A stretch of DNA of 64,000 nt from Bifidobacterium sp. ESL0784 (GCF_029433295.1 NZ_JAQTHV010000001.1:248001-312000); one strand, 5' to 3'. Positions 42,610 to 52,027 are shown, counted from the first letter of the stretch. The notes: a model not told the origin generated them from the letters alone. Translations and numbers: made by a program.

Positions 42610-42666
42610 TGTTGCCTTTCCTGCAGTGGTGCCAAAACCATAGCACGGCAGACCACGAGAGTATTA

Positions 42667-42681
42667 ATTATGCTTAAATTC
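42667..42681. repeat. Short repeat shared with 61924-61939
   Basis: AATTATGCTTAAATTC occurs here (42666-42681) and again at 61924-61939, where it forms one arm of an inverted repeat. Both copies lie in AT-rich intergenic DNA. No function assigned. Confidence 0.35.
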
Positions 42682-42851
42682 ATTCCAATATAATGACATT
42701 CTGAGCGATAATTATCGAGGTTGCGACATCAAGTGTTTGGCCACTATGGTTACCGGGGATTTATCTGCCAGGTAATCAATACGTTTTTAATGATTTGTGT
42801 GATTCGATAATCGTTGGAATCTCGGCTGTTTCATGCCGTATCGTCTCGATT

Positions 42852-42879
42852 TTGGTTTTCACAAATAGATGGCTACACT
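42852..42879 (+). promoter_or_regulatory. Promoter of the second kup gene
   Basis: TTGGTT (42852-42857), a 16-bp spacer and TACACT (42874-42879), matching the promoter layout of kup 1. Confidence 0.55.
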
Positions 42880-42885
42880 TGCCCG

Positions 42886-42968
42886 TTGGTCTGTCAACGA
42901 GAGCACCTGATATCGGGTTCGAGAAGAAGACAAAGCGCATCAAGGTTTCCGTTTCTGGAGGGCAAATC
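42886..42968 (+). ncRNA. Structured 5' leader of kup 2
   Basis: Same order as the kup 1 leader: AACGAGAGC, the stem ACCTGA/TCGGGT (42905-42918, one G-U pair), then TTCGAGAAGAAGA and the CTGGAGGGC ribosome site. The stem differs from GCCCGG/CCGGGC of kup 1 at several paired positions yet still pairs. The upstream part of the 42610-42851 gap shows no other feature. Confidence 0.5.
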
Positions 42969-45638
42969 ATGGCGCAATCGCAACATCATGGGTCAAGTGA
43001 ACCCCGAAATCGTCAAGAAGAGCAGAATCAGCAAAATAAGAAGGTTCATACAGGCTCTCAGCATGAGCACACAGCCGATGACACCGGGAAGACAACGCGA
43101 GCCAAAACTCCGTTGGACGTGGCGGTTCAGGCCTCTTCGCAAACTCGCAAAACGGCCTCAAAAGTCGAGAAAGCCGCCGTTCACGCACAAAAGAAAGCAG
43201 TGAACGCCGATAAAAAGGTCGCCGCGGTGGAACGCAAGGCCAAAGCCGCCGAAAGGAAGGTGGCCAGTGCGGAAAAGAAAGCGCTGACCGCTGAACAGCG
43301 TGCTGCGCAAGCCGAGAAAAGGGCGCTTTTACGTGCGGATACCTTCACCAATGCGCCCAAGGTCTCCCGCGATACGCTGACCCGAGAGGAACGCGAGGAA
43401 ATCGCCAAGCATGACAAGGAGGAGCGTGAGGAAGCCGAGAAACTGACTAAGACTTCCCGCAGCCCAATCGGCCGTTGGTGGCGCAGGGTGCAGGCCAGCC
43501 CCGACAAGGTGACGCTTGCGATGGCCATCGTCACGCTCGGCGTGGTCTACGGCGATATCGGCACCTCTCCGCTCTACACCGTCCAGACGTTCTTGGCTGG
43601 GCAGGGTGGTCTTGCGAAGATCGACCGTCCTGCGGTTCTCGGCATGCTTTCGTTGATTTTCTGGACGTTGCTGCTGATTACCACCGTGAAGTACGTATTG
43701 GTCGCCATGCATGCGGACAACAAGGGCGAGGGCGGCATCTTCGCACTCTTCTCGCTGGTCAGGCGTTATGGCAAATGGCTGGTCGTGCCTGCCATGGTCG
43801 GCGGCGCCGCGTTTCTGGCGGATTCCGTGCTGACCCCGGCCGTCTCGATTTCCTCGGCGGTGGAAGGCCTTCAGACCATCCCTGCCTTTACCCACGCCTT
43901 TGAAGAGAACACGAGCCTGACACTGATGATCACCATCGTCATCATCGTCGTACTCTTTTCCGTCCAGGCGCGCGGCACCGAAAGCATCGGCAAGGTTTTC
44001 GGCTCGGTCGTGCTGGTCTGGTTCGCGTTCCTCGCACTGGTCGGCATCGTGAACCTGAGCGGTGACTGGACCATTTTCGAAGCCATCAACCCGGTTTATG
44101 GCGTCGAATTCCTCTTCAGCTCGCACAACGTCGCGGGTCTTTCGCTGATGGGCACGGTCTTCCTTTCGACCACGGGCGCAGAGGCGCTGTATTCCGACAT
44201 GGGTCACGTCGGTCGCGGCAATATCTACTTCACTTGGCCCTTCATCAACGTCGCGCTCGTGCTCAACTACTTCGGGCAGGGTGCTTGGATGCTCAACAAT
44301 CGTGGAGACAAGTCGTTGGCGAACGTCACAGTCAACCCGTTCTTCCAGATGATGAGTCCAAATGTGCGCTATGTCGGCGTCATCCTTTCGGTGGCGGCGG
44401 GTGTGATTGCCTCGCAGGCCTTGATTACCGGTGCATTCACGATGGTCTCCGAGGCCACGGGCTTGAACTGGATGCCGCATCTTCAGGTGCGTTATCCTTC
44501 GCGTACGCGCGGCCAGCTCTATATCCCGACGGTCAACGTCGTGCTGTGTATAGCAACTCTTACAGTGCTGGCCATTTTCAAGGATTCCGAACACATTTCG
44601 GCCGCCTACGGCCTGGCACTGACCATCACCATGCTGGCCACGACGATCCTCCTGACCACCTACGTCTGGCACCACCACCATCGCGTTGGCGCCGTGTGCT
44701 TCTTCGCGCTGTTCGTCACCACCGACTCGCTCTTCTTCATCTCCTCGATGTCGAAGTTCCTGCGTGGCGGCTGGTTCACGATGCTTTTGACCGCGGTGAT
44801 TTTGCTGATCATGATCACCTGGAATGACGGAACCAAGATTGAGCGTTCACAACGTCGCCATATGAAGCCGCGCGATTTCAAGCCTGCGCTCGCAAAATTG
44901 CATGATGATTTCCGCATCCCGTATTTCGCCGACAACATCGTCTATCTCACTTCCGACTCCGAGTTGCGCCGGCTTGATACTGACATCTTCTTCTCGATTT
45001 TCGCCGACCATCCCAAGCGTGCCCGCGCCTGGTGGGCCGTCTCGGTGGTCACCACCGATGAGCCGTTCACCCGTGAATACTCCGTCGAGGATTTCGGCAC
45101 GGACTATATCTTCCGTGTGCGGATCAGGCTCGGTTTCAAGGTCTCGCAGTCCATTCCTGCTTATATCCATCAAATTATGCACGATTTGTCTTCGTCCGGG
45201 GAGTTGCCGGAGCAGAAGTCGGTCTATCCGAAGGTCGATGCCGATCCCGACATCGGCACCGTCCGCTACGTCCTCGTGCACAAGGCCCTGATGCCGGAGT
45301 CCAAGATTACCGGCCGTGAAGCGCTGAGTCTGAAGATGAAGTATGCCATTCGTCGCGTGGCCGGTTCGCCGGTCAAGTGGTTCGGCCTGGCCCCCTATAA
45401 CCCGGTGGTCGAGGTGCAGCCGCTCTTCCTCTCCACGCGTCGCCCCCCGCGCCTCAAGCGTGTTGCGTTCCGTACCGCCACCCGGCGCAAGGCCGCTGTT
45501 TCCCGGCAGCCTGACGATGAAAGTGCGGAACAGTCTCAAGATGCTTCGCATCAGGCTTCTCCTAAAGGCCCCGGTAATCTTCTCTCGGCTCCTGCCGCCG
45601 CCGGTGTCGCGGACGGCCATTCACGTGAAGTAAGGTAA
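42969..45638 (+). CDS. kup: Kup-family potassium uptake protein 2
   Basis: 889 residues, paralog of the gene at 37273 with near-identical core motifs (GVVYGDIGTSPLYT, NKGEGGIFALFSL, MGHVGRGNI). Its N-terminal coiled coil has about eight heptads (KVEKAAV, HAQKKAV, NADKKVA and so on), twice as many as kup 1. Its C-terminal tail is shorter and lacks the Lys/Ala helix. The in-frame extension upstream is not translated; ATG 42969 carries the GGAGGG site and the shared start MAQSQ. Duplication with separate promoters and similar leaders suggests different expression conditions. Confidence 0.93.
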   Translation: MAQSQHHGSSEPRNRQEEQNQQNKKVHTGSQHEHTADDTGKTTRAKTPLDVAVQASSQTRKTASKVEKAAVHAQKKAVNADKKVAAVERKAKAAERKVASAEKKALTAEQRAAQAEKRALLRADTFTNAPKVSRDTLTREEREEIAKHDKEEREEAEKLTKTSRSPIGRWWRRVQASPDKVTLAMAIVTLGVVYGDIGTSPLYTVQTFLAGQGGLAKIDRPAVLGMLSLIFWTLLLITTVKYVLVAMHADNKGEGGIFALFSLVRRYGKWLVVPAMVGGAAFLADSVLTPAVSISSAVEGLQTIPAFTHAFEENTSLTLMITIVIIVVLFSVQARGTESIGKVFGSVVLVWFAFLALVGIVNLSGDWTIFEAINPVYGVEFLFSSHNVAGLSLMGTVFLSTTGAEALYSDMGHVGRGNIYFTWPFINVALVLNYFGQGAWMLNNRGDKSLANVTVNPFFQMMSPNVRYVGVILSVAAGVIASQALITGAFTMVSEATGLNWMPHLQVRYPSRTRGQLYIPTVNVVLCIATLTVLAIFKDSEHISAAYGLALTITMLATTILLTTYVWHHHHRVGAVCFFALFVTTDSLFFISSMSKFLRGGWFTMLLTAVILLIMITWNDGTKIERSQRRHMKPRDFKPALAKLHDDFRIPYFADNIVYLTSDSELRRLDTDIFFSIFADHPKRARAWWAVSVVTTDEPFTREYSVEDFGTDYIFRVRIRLGFKVSQSIPAYIHQIMHDLSSSGELPEQKSVYPKVDADPDIGTVRYVLVHKALMPESKITGREALSLKMKYAIRRVAGSPVKWFGLAPYNPVVEVQPLFLSTRRPPRLKRVAFRTATRRKAAVSRQPDDESAEQSQDASHQASPKGPGNLLSAPAAAGVADGHSREVR

Positions 45639-45654
45639 CGATAGAGAAGTTTAC

Positions 45655-45705
45655 AAGCCGGGTGCTCGCTGTTGTTCGCAGCGGTCGCCCGGCTTTTGTT
45701 TTTGA
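45655..45705 (+). terminator. Terminator of kup 2
   Basis: AAGCCGGG (45655-45662) pairs with CCCGGCTT (45688-45695), followed by TTGTTTTTG. Confidence 0.85.
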
Positions 45706-45765
45706 TTCCTTGACCGGAATAACCAATTATTTCTACGGCGTGTTGCTAAGAAAAAAGCCATTAAG

Positions 45766-45777
45766 TACAACCTTGTA
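45766..45777. promoter_or_regulatory. Operator 1 TACAACCTTGTA (GH51 promoter)
   Basis: Half-sites TACAA/TTGTA with a 2-bp centre. Two relatives follow at 45834-45845 and 45891-45902, all upstream of the arabinofuranosidase gene. Confidence 0.65.
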
Positions 45778-45833
45778 GGTAAGGGGAGTTTGCCAGAGAA
45801 GTTATGGCGGTGTATGTTAATAAATACAGCAAG

Positions 45834-45845
45834 TACAAGGTTGTA
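45834..45845. promoter_or_regulatory. Operator 2 TACAAGGTTGTA (GH51 promoter)
   Basis: Second copy, 68 bp after the first, with the centre bases inverted (GG for CC), which means it is the same site read in the opposite direction. Confidence 0.65.
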
Positions 45846-45890
45846 TTAACCTCATTGATTTTGATTCGTGGGTCGATATTTGCCCATAAA

Positions 45891-45902
45891 GACAACGTTG
45901 TA
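45891..45902. promoter_or_regulatory. Operator 3 GACAACGTTGTA (GH51 promoter)
   Basis: Third copy with a central CG and a perfect ACAACGTTGT core, typical of LacI-family operators, 28 bp before the GH51 start. The likely regulator is the LacI protein encoded at 50996. Confidence 0.7.
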
Positions 45903-45930
45903 CTAAATTGGCGAATTGAAAGAGGAGAAC

Positions 45931-47460
45931 ATGCCAGAAGGTGCCGCAACCAACAAAGCGCGACTTATCGTTGATGATGAATTCGAGATCGCTCCTATCG
46001 ACGATAGGTTGTTTGGCTCGTTTGCCGAGCATCTTGGACGTTGCATATATACCGGCATCTATGAGCCGGGCCATCCGACTGCCGATGCAGACGGTTTCCG
46101 TCAGGACGTTATTGATTTGGTTCGTGAGCTGGGGGCCACCACCATCCGTTACCCGGGCGGCAATTTCGTTTCCGGCTATCGATGGGAAGACGGTGTCGGC
46201 CCGAAGGATCAGCGCCCGCGCCGCCTCGACACCGCTTGGCATTCCACGGAAACCAACCAGTTCGGTCTTCATGAGATGGTTAAGTGGCTTGGCAAAGTCA
46301 GTGGGAACGAGCTGATGGAAGCAGTGAATCTGGGAACACGTGGTCTTGGCAACGCGCTGGATTTGCTGGAATACGCTAACGTTCCCGGTGGTACGAAGCT
46401 TTCGGAGGCACGTCGTTCCAATGGCGCAGACAAGCCTTTTGACATTCGCATGTGGTGCTTGGGCAATGAGATGGACGGTCCGTGGCAGCTAGGGCATAAG
46501 ACGGCCGAGGAATACGGGCGAATTGCGGTGAAGGTTGCCGCAGGCATGCGCCAAATCGACCCGGACCTTGAGCTCGTGGTCTGTGGTTCGTCCACGCACG
46601 ATATGAAGACATACGGTTCGTGGGAAGAAACCGTTCTCGACGCCACCTATGATTTGGTGGATTTCGTGTCCTGCCATTCGTATTCGCGTCCTTGGAATGG
46701 CGATATGCAGAGTTTCCTGGCCTCTGGTGCCGACATGGAGGCGTTCATCCACGAAATCGCCGCTATCGTTCAATCCGTAAAGGCCCGTCACAAGACCTCG
46801 CATCAGGTTTATCTCTCCTTCGATGAATGGAACGTTTGGTACAAGGCCAACGATCCGGCCAACAACCCATCGGGAATCGGCAATTGGCCCACTGCCCCCA
46901 GGCTTTTGGAGCAGGTCTATTCCGTAACGGACGCAGCGGTGGTCGGGGACTTGCTGATTTCGTTGATGCGCAACGCGGACACTGTCCATTCCGCTTCTTT
47001 GGCCCAGTTGGTCAATGTCATCGCGCCGATCATGACCGAGCCGAGTGGCCCTGCTTGGCGTCAGACCATTTTCTATCCGTTCTCGCTTTCCGCGCGATTC
47101 GCCAAGAATGGTATAGCTCTCGAGACGGTATTGGAAGGGCCGTCCATCGATACTCAAGCGTACGGCGAAGTGAGCGCAATCGGACATACGGCCGTGCGTT
47201 GCAAGGACGGGTCATTGGCCATTTTCCTGGTGAATCGGTCTTTGCATGACAATACGAAACTCGAGATTGCTTTGCCGGCCCGCCGTCGGTTCTCCGCGGC
47301 TCAGTCGTGGACGTTGCACGATGATGACGGATCAGCCTCAAACACACTCGAGCATCCTGACAGGGTGACCCCACAGGTCGCCGACAACGTCGCCATCGAT
47401 GGCGACGCCATATCTGTGAATCTTGCGCCGGTTTCTTGGACGTTGATTCATGTTTGTTGA
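45931..47460 (+). CDS. Alpha-L-arabinofuranosidase (GH51)
   Basis: 509-residue cytoplasmic GH51 enzyme that releases L-arabinose from arabino-oligosaccharides. The general acid/base is the Glu of LGNEMDGPW, and the nucleophile is the Glu of SFDEWNVWY. RYPGGNFVSGYRWEDG and the CHSYSRPW stretch are also family marks. A C-terminal beta-sandwich follows the barrel. The open frame starts five codons earlier, but ATG 45931 has AGAGGAG just upstream. Three TACAA/TTGTA operators precede it. Next come a binding protein and two permeases, making an arabinan-oligosaccharide uptake and cleavage locus. Confidence 0.94.
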   Translation: MPEGAATNKARLIVDDEFEIAPIDDRLFGSFAEHLGRCIYTGIYEPGHPTADADGFRQDVIDLVRELGATTIRYPGGNFVSGYRWEDGVGPKDQRPRRLDTAWHSTETNQFGLHEMVKWLGKVSGNELMEAVNLGTRGLGNALDLLEYANVPGGTKLSEARRSNGADKPFDIRMWCLGNEMDGPWQLGHKTAEEYGRIAVKVAAGMRQIDPDLELVVCGSSTHDMKTYGSWEETVLDATYDLVDFVSCHSYSRPWNGDMQSFLASGADMEAFIHEIAAIVQSVKARHKTSHQVYLSFDEWNVWYKANDPANNPSGIGNWPTAPRLLEQVYSVTDAAVVGDLLISLMRNADTVHSASLAQLVNVIAPIMTEPSGPAWRQTIFYPFSLSARFAKNGIALETVLEGPSIDTQAYGEVSAIGHTAVRCKDGSLAIFLVNRSLHDNTKLEIALPARRRFSAAQSWTLHDDDGSASNTLEHPDRVTPQVADNVAIDGDAISVNLAPVSWTLIHVC

Positions 47461-47503
47461 TTATCCAATTGTGCCAATGTAGGCGCAACGATAAGGAGGA
47501 AAA

Positions 47504-48886
47504 ATGAGAAGTATCAACAAGGTTCTGGGCCTCGTCCTTGCGGGCGCTATGGCTTTGTCGGTCGGAGCATGCGGTTCGGGCTCCGACAATGGTGGTTCGA
47601 AAACGGCTGGCAGCGATGCCCATGCCAACGATTCGGCCAAGTGCATCAACAAGGTGAAGAATCCGAAGGCCGAGAAGGTTACTCTTTGGTCTTGGTACCC
47701 TCAAGTTGAGAAACTGATTGATCATTTCAATGACACCCATAATGACGTTCAGGTCTGCTGGACGAGCTCCGATCAGTCCGCCAAGGCGTATTCGCGCTTC
47801 AGTACGGCCATCAAAGCCAAGTCCGGCGCCGCGGATATCGTCCAACTCGAATATGCCATGATGCCTCAGTATGCTTCGGGCGTTGAGAAGCATCTTGTTG
47901 ATCTCAACAAGTATGGGGTTAGCAAAATCAAGGATAATTACACTCCTGGTGCTTGGAAGGACGTCCAGCTAGGCGGCAACAAGAGCGTTTACGGCGTCCC
48001 GGTGGATGTTGGCCCGGTCGTGATGTATTACCGCAAGGACATTTTCGACAAGTACGGCGTCCAGCTCCCCACAACTTGGGACGAGTATGAGAAGGCCGGC
48101 CTTGAGCTCAAGGCCAAGGGCTATCAGGGTCATATCGGCAACTGGCAGCCCAATGGCACACTGTTCAATTATGCCTATTACGATCAGGCCGGTGGCAAGG
48201 TCTTCAAGTATTCCGCGAACGATCCCGAGAAGGTCGGCATCGACGTCAATTCCGCTTCTGTCAAGAAGGTTGTGACCTTCTGGCAGAAGATGGCCAAGGA
48301 AGGCATCGTCGCCACTGATGATACGGACACCGCGGCTTGGAACAAGAAGAACGTTGACGGTTCCTATGCCACCATCATCCACGCTTCGTGGATGGTCGGC
48401 TACCTCAATGGTCTTTCCGGCGTTCAGGATGGCTCAATCTGGCAGGTCGCCAAGGCTCCAGGCTGGACCGCGAACGACCCGGCCATCAATTGTGGCGGTT
48501 CCGCTCTTACTGTGACCGATCAGGCCAAGGACACCAAGCAGGCGGCGAAGGTCGCCATGGAGTTCTTTGGTGACGACCAAGCTCAAGACATCGCCGTCAA
48601 CGATTCCGGCCTGTACCCGACCTGGCAGAAGAAGCTGAAGTCGCAGGCGTTCCTTGATCGTGGTGAGAAGTTCTTCAACAACCAGAAGATCAACACGATT
48701 ATCGCTCCGGTGGCCCAGAACTACAAGGGCTATCAGTTCCTGCCCTTCCAGACCTACGCCAATGATGAGCAGACCAAGACTTTGGCCGCGATTCTGCGCG
48801 ATGGTGCCAATGTGGATACCAAGCTTGATGCATGGGAGAAGACGCTCAGCACCTATGCCAAGCAGCAGGGCTTCACAGTCGAGTAA
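47504..48886 (+). CDS. ABC importer sugar-binding lipoprotein
   Basis: 460 residues, family 1 solute-binding protein. Signal peptide with lipobox VGAC (Cys near residue 23), then a Gly/Ser-rich linker and the binding lobes (TLWSWYPQVEKL, KSGAADIVQLEY, GVPVDVGPVVMYYRKDIFDKYG). It should bind arabino-oligosaccharides at the cell surface for the permeases that follow. An AAGGAGG site precedes the start, 43 bp after the GH51 stop, so it is in the same operon. Confidence 0.92.
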   Translation: MRSINKVLGLVLAGAMALSVGACGSGSDNGGSKTAGSDAHANDSAKCINKVKNPKAEKVTLWSWYPQVEKLIDHFNDTHNDVQVCWTSSDQSAKAYSRFSTAIKAKSGAADIVQLEYAMMPQYASGVEKHLVDLNKYGVSKIKDNYTPGAWKDVQLGGNKSVYGVPVDVGPVVMYYRKDIFDKYGVQLPTTWDEYEKAGLELKAKGYQGHIGNWQPNGTLFNYAYYDQAGGKVFKYSANDPEKVGIDVNSASVKKVVTFWQKMAKEGIVATDDTDTAAWNKKNVDGSYATIIHASWMVGYLNGLSGVQDGSIWQVAKAPGWTANDPAINCGGSALTVTDQAKDTKQAAKVAMEFFGDDQAQDIAVNDSGLYPTWQKKLKSQAFLDRGEKFFNNQKINTIIAPVAQNYKGYQFLPFQTYANDEQTKTLAAILRDGANVDTKLDAWEKTLSTYAKQQGFTVE

Positions 48887-48943
48887 CAAGTGGTTTTAGG
48901 GGAGGCGGATTCCGCCCGCCTCCCCTTCAATGAGGAGAGGCTC

Positions 48944-49870
48944 ATGTCGAAAAAGAAAAATAATGTTGTGCCGCATGGTACCAAGTCGTTGTCGACGACA
49001 AGGGCGAACCGCTGGGGTTGGATATTCACTGCTCCTTTCGGCATCGTGTTTATCCTGTTTCTTGTCGTTCCGCTTGTCTATGCGTTCTTTGTTTCGCTAT
49101 ACAGCTATACGCAGGTTCGTGGCACGATATTTACCGGACTTGCCAATTATAAAAGGGTATTTACCGATCCGATCTTCCTGAATGGTCTGAAACTGGTCGT
49201 GCTCTACACAATCGTGATGGTGCCCATTCAGCTTCTGTTTGCGCTCCTGTTGGCGTTGGTGCTTGACTCCATGAAGTCCAAGTTCGCATCGGTCTCCCGG
49301 TTACTTTATTTTTTGCCGTATGCCATTCCTGTGGTTATCGGCGCCCTTATGTGGGGCTTCCTGTATTCAAAGGATATGGGCCCCTTCACTTCGCTTTTCC
49401 AACTGTTCGGCATGAAAGCCCCTGACTTCCTTGCTCCGGGCAGTATCTTCGGTTCTTTGGTCAACATGGTCACCTGGCAATGGACCGGCTATTATATGGT
49501 CATTCTCTATTCCGCGCTGCAGTCGATTCCCACGGATCTTTATGAATCAGCTCGAATCGATGGAGCCTCTGAGGCCAAGATTGCTTTGAAGATCAAGGTT
49601 CCGATGATCACCAGCTCGATGGTTATGGTCACCATCTTTGCGCTGATTGGAACGCTGCAGTTCTACACCGAACCTATGGTGTTGAGAAACAATGCAAACT
49701 CTGCGATACCTCCCGAATACACACCAAACATGTATGCGCAGGCTTTGGAATTCAATTACAACCAAATGAACTATGCCGCGACGGTTTCGTTTGCACTTGG
49801 CCTTTTGGTGGTCATTTTCAGCGTCTTGTTCATGACGTTGACGCGCAAGCAGTCTGGATTGGAGGACTGA
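48944..49870 (+). CDS. ABC sugar permease (MalF type)
   Basis: 308 residues with six membrane segments and the EAA loop LYESARIDGASEAKIALKIKVP. An in-frame start lies 54 bases earlier, but ATG 48944 has GAGGAGAGG right before it. It sits between the binding protein and the second permease. No local ATPase gene. Confidence 0.9.
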   Translation: MSKKKNNVVPHGTKSLSTTRANRWGWIFTAPFGIVFILFLVVPLVYAFFVSLYSYTQVRGTIFTGLANYKRVFTDPIFLNGLKLVVLYTIVMVPIQLLFALLLALVLDSMKSKFASVSRLLYFLPYAIPVVIGALMWGFLYSKDMGPFTSLFQLFGMKAPDFLAPGSIFGSLVNMVTWQWTGYYMVILYSALQSIPTDLYESARIDGASEAKIALKIKVPMITSSMVMVTIFALIGTLQFYTEPMVLRNNANSAIPPEYTPNMYAQALEFNYNQMNYAATVSFALGLLVVIFSVLFMTLTRKQSGLED

Positions 49871-49873
49871 GCG

Positions 49874-50758
49874 ATGAAACAGAATATCGATAAAGGTCAG
49901 AAGATCAACAAGGGTCATCAGATCGCTGCGAAAGTCTTTATGGTGATCTGCATTCTCTACTTCATACTGCCGGTCTGGTGGCTTATCGTCGCCGCGACCA
50001 AGAACAACGCCGGACTGTTCATGGGCACCGGTGGCCCGATGTGGTTCGACAAGCATTTCGCTTTGTGGGACAACATCAAGGAGCTCACCACCTATCAGGA
50101 TGGTATCTACTGGCGTTGGCTGTTCAATTCGCTGCTTTACGCTTTGGTCGGTGGCGTCGGCGCGACGGCGTTGTCGGTTATGGCAGGTTATGGATTCGCC
50201 AAATTCCGCTTCCGCGGCCGCAAGGTGTACTTCAACATCGTCCTTGGTGCTTTGATGATTCCGACCACGGCACTGGTCATCCCGACCTTCATCATCATGA
50301 CGAAGATTGGAATGAACGATACGATTTGGGCAGTCATTCTGCCTTCGTTGCTTTCCCCGTTCGGCACCTACCTAATGCGCGTGTATTGTCAGTCTTCCCT
50401 GCCTGACGAGATGATGGAAGCGGCGCGAGTTGACGGCGCCGGCGAACTGAGGACCTTCTTCCAGGTCTCCCTGCCAATCATGACTCCGGCCATCACCACG
50501 GTTTTCCTGCTTTCCGTGGTCAATTGCTGGAACAACTACTTCCTGCCCCAAGTCGTGCTTGCCAATACCAAGCTCTTCCCGATTACGGTGGGTCTGACCC
50601 AATGGCAGGCCAAGTCCAACGCCGGTGCGGGTGTTGAGCAGGTATGGAATCTCATCACCTGCGGCGCCTTCATCTCGGTGATTCCGCTGGTTCTGGCCTT
50701 CCTCTTCCTGCAGCGTTACTGGGTCGGCGGCATCACTGCCGGAGCTGTAAAGCAGTAA
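49874..50758 (+). CDS. ABC sugar permease (MalG type)
   Basis: 294 residues with six membrane segments and the EAA loop MMEAARVDGAGELRTFFQVSLP. The start is three bases after the preceding stop, so translation is probably coupled. Last gene of the GH51 operon; a terminator follows within 80 bp. Unlike its counterpart at 21364 it has no long N-terminal extension. Confidence 0.9.
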   Translation: MKQNIDKGQKINKGHQIAAKVFMVICILYFILPVWWLIVAATKNNAGLFMGTGGPMWFDKHFALWDNIKELTTYQDGIYWRWLFNSLLYALVGGVGATALSVMAGYGFAKFRFRGRKVYFNIVLGALMIPTTALVIPTFIIMTKIGMNDTIWAVILPSLLSPFGTYLMRVYCQSSLPDEMMEAARVDGAGELRTFFQVSLPIMTPAITTVFLLSVVNCWNNYFLPQVVLANTKLFPITVGLTQWQAKSNAGAGVEQVWNLITCGAFISVIPLVLAFLFLQRYWVGGITAGAVKQ

Positions 50759-50834
50759 TAATACAGCAAAACATCTGAAATGACGTATCCGACGGATTCC
50801 TGTTGAACGTTGGTTGGGTGTCATCGGATGCCAT

Positions 50835-50877
50835 ACCGTGTCTGTGCAGTCTCGAGCTGCGCGGGCACGGTTTTTCT
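50835..50877 (+). terminator. Terminator of the GH51/ABC operon
   Basis: ACCGTG (50835-50840) and CACGGT (50866-50871) enclose an inner GTGCAG/CTGCGC stem, followed by TTTTC. Confidence 0.8.
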
Positions 50878-50925
50878 TTATGGATTTTGCCTCGGGGGTG
50901 GCTGTATGCTGGATTACGATGTTGT

Positions 50926-50943
50926 CTAACTGATATGCGTTAG
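50926..50943. promoter_or_regulatory. Inverted repeat CTAAC-N8-GTTAG before LacI
   Basis: Perfect 5+5 inverted repeat with an 8-bp spacer, 53 bp before the LacI gene start. It differs from the TACAA/TTGTA sites, so it is only a possible operator. Confidence 0.35.
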
Positions 50944-50995
50944 CACATTCGGGCGATGCTTATCTGAGTAATGCGGCAGTGAAAAGGATTGTTTT

Positions 50996-52027
50996 ATGCG
51001 TTCCAGAGTGACGATCAAAGACGTGGCAAGGGAGGCGGACGTATCAATCAAAACCGTTTCCAACGCACTCAACGGAACAGGAAGCATGCGTCCTTCAACG
51101 CGCGAGCGCGTCTTGAAAGCGATGCACAATCTGGGCTATACCGTCAATGTTTCGGCAAGGTCGCTGAAAACCGGAAGTTCTAAGCTCATAGGATTGGCCG
51201 TATTCGACTTTTTGCAGCCCTTCTCATCGTATCTTGCCAATCAGATTATCGATGTCGCCCGCGAACGTGGCTATGGCGTCATCATCAGTACCTATGCATC
51301 CGGCGGCGCGGGCATTCCCTCCATTATTGAAGAGACGTATCGGTTGGGTGCTGATGGATGGATTTTTTTCACAGATACGGCGTTGGCCGATAAAGCGGCG
51401 ATTCTTTCCCAGCCGTATCCTACCGTGCTGGCAGGCGATTACAGCGCGTACGGCAAAGCGGATTTGGTGACGATGCCCAATGTTGATGCATTGGAAAAGA
51501 CGACCGGTGATTTGCTTGATCGTGGTTATCGTTCCGTGGCATTGGTCGGAGCCCCCGCCGATCGGGACTGGAAGCGAGTGCTTGACGCGAAGGAAGGCAC
51601 GCAGGAGCTGAGAATCCAAGGTTACGTTCGTGCGTTTAAAGAGCGAGGCCTTGAAGTCGACTGGTCAAAGGTCATATCGGTTTATCCGCTCAATAGCGTT
51701 TCGGGAGTGCGGGCCGGCGATAAATTGCTGGATGGCGAACGCCCCGACGCCGTGGTCTGTTTGGACGATGCGCTCGCGTTCGGCGTGATGAATGAGTTGC
51801 AAAGGCATGGATGCAGAATCCCTGAAGATATAGCGGTGGTGGGTTTCGATAACGTTCCGGAAGGAGATTTCTCGACTCCGCGGTTGACTACGATCGACCC
51901 GCATACGGATGAATATGCGCGCAAGGCCGTTGAAATGCTTATCGAACGTATCGAGGGATATAACGGTGATCCGCGTACGTTCGTTTCCGGTTTTTCGCTG
52001 ATTGAACGGGATTCGACCAGAGTTTAG
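50996..52027 (+). CDS. LacI-family repressor (arabinoside locus)
   Basis: 343 residues: helix-turn-helix VTIKDVAREADVSIKTVSNAL (4-24), hinge (SARSLKTGSS), then a sugar-binding domain of periplasmic-protein type with ADGWIFF, GYRSVALVG, PDAVVCLDDALAFGV and VVGFDNVPEGDF. AAAAGGA lies seven bases before ATG. Located right after the GH51/ABC operon, it is the likely binder of the three TACAA/TTGTA sites (inference). Normal family length, without the tail of the other LacI protein. Confidence 0.88.
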   Translation: MRSRVTIKDVAREADVSIKTVSNALNGTGSMRPSTRERVLKAMHNLGYTVNVSARSLKTGSSKLIGLAVFDFLQPFSSYLANQIIDVARERGYGVIISTYASGGAGIPSIIEETYRLGADGWIFFTDTALADKAAILSQPYPTVLAGDYSAYGKADLVTMPNVDALEKTTGDLLDRGYRSVALVGAPADRDWKRVLDAKEGTQELRIQGYVRAFKERGLEVDWSKVISVYPLNSVSGVRAGDKLLDGERPDAVVCLDDALAFGVMNELQRHGCRIPEDIAVVGFDNVPEGDFSTPRLTTIDPHTDEYARKAVEMLIERIEGYNGDPRTFVSGFSLIERDSTRV

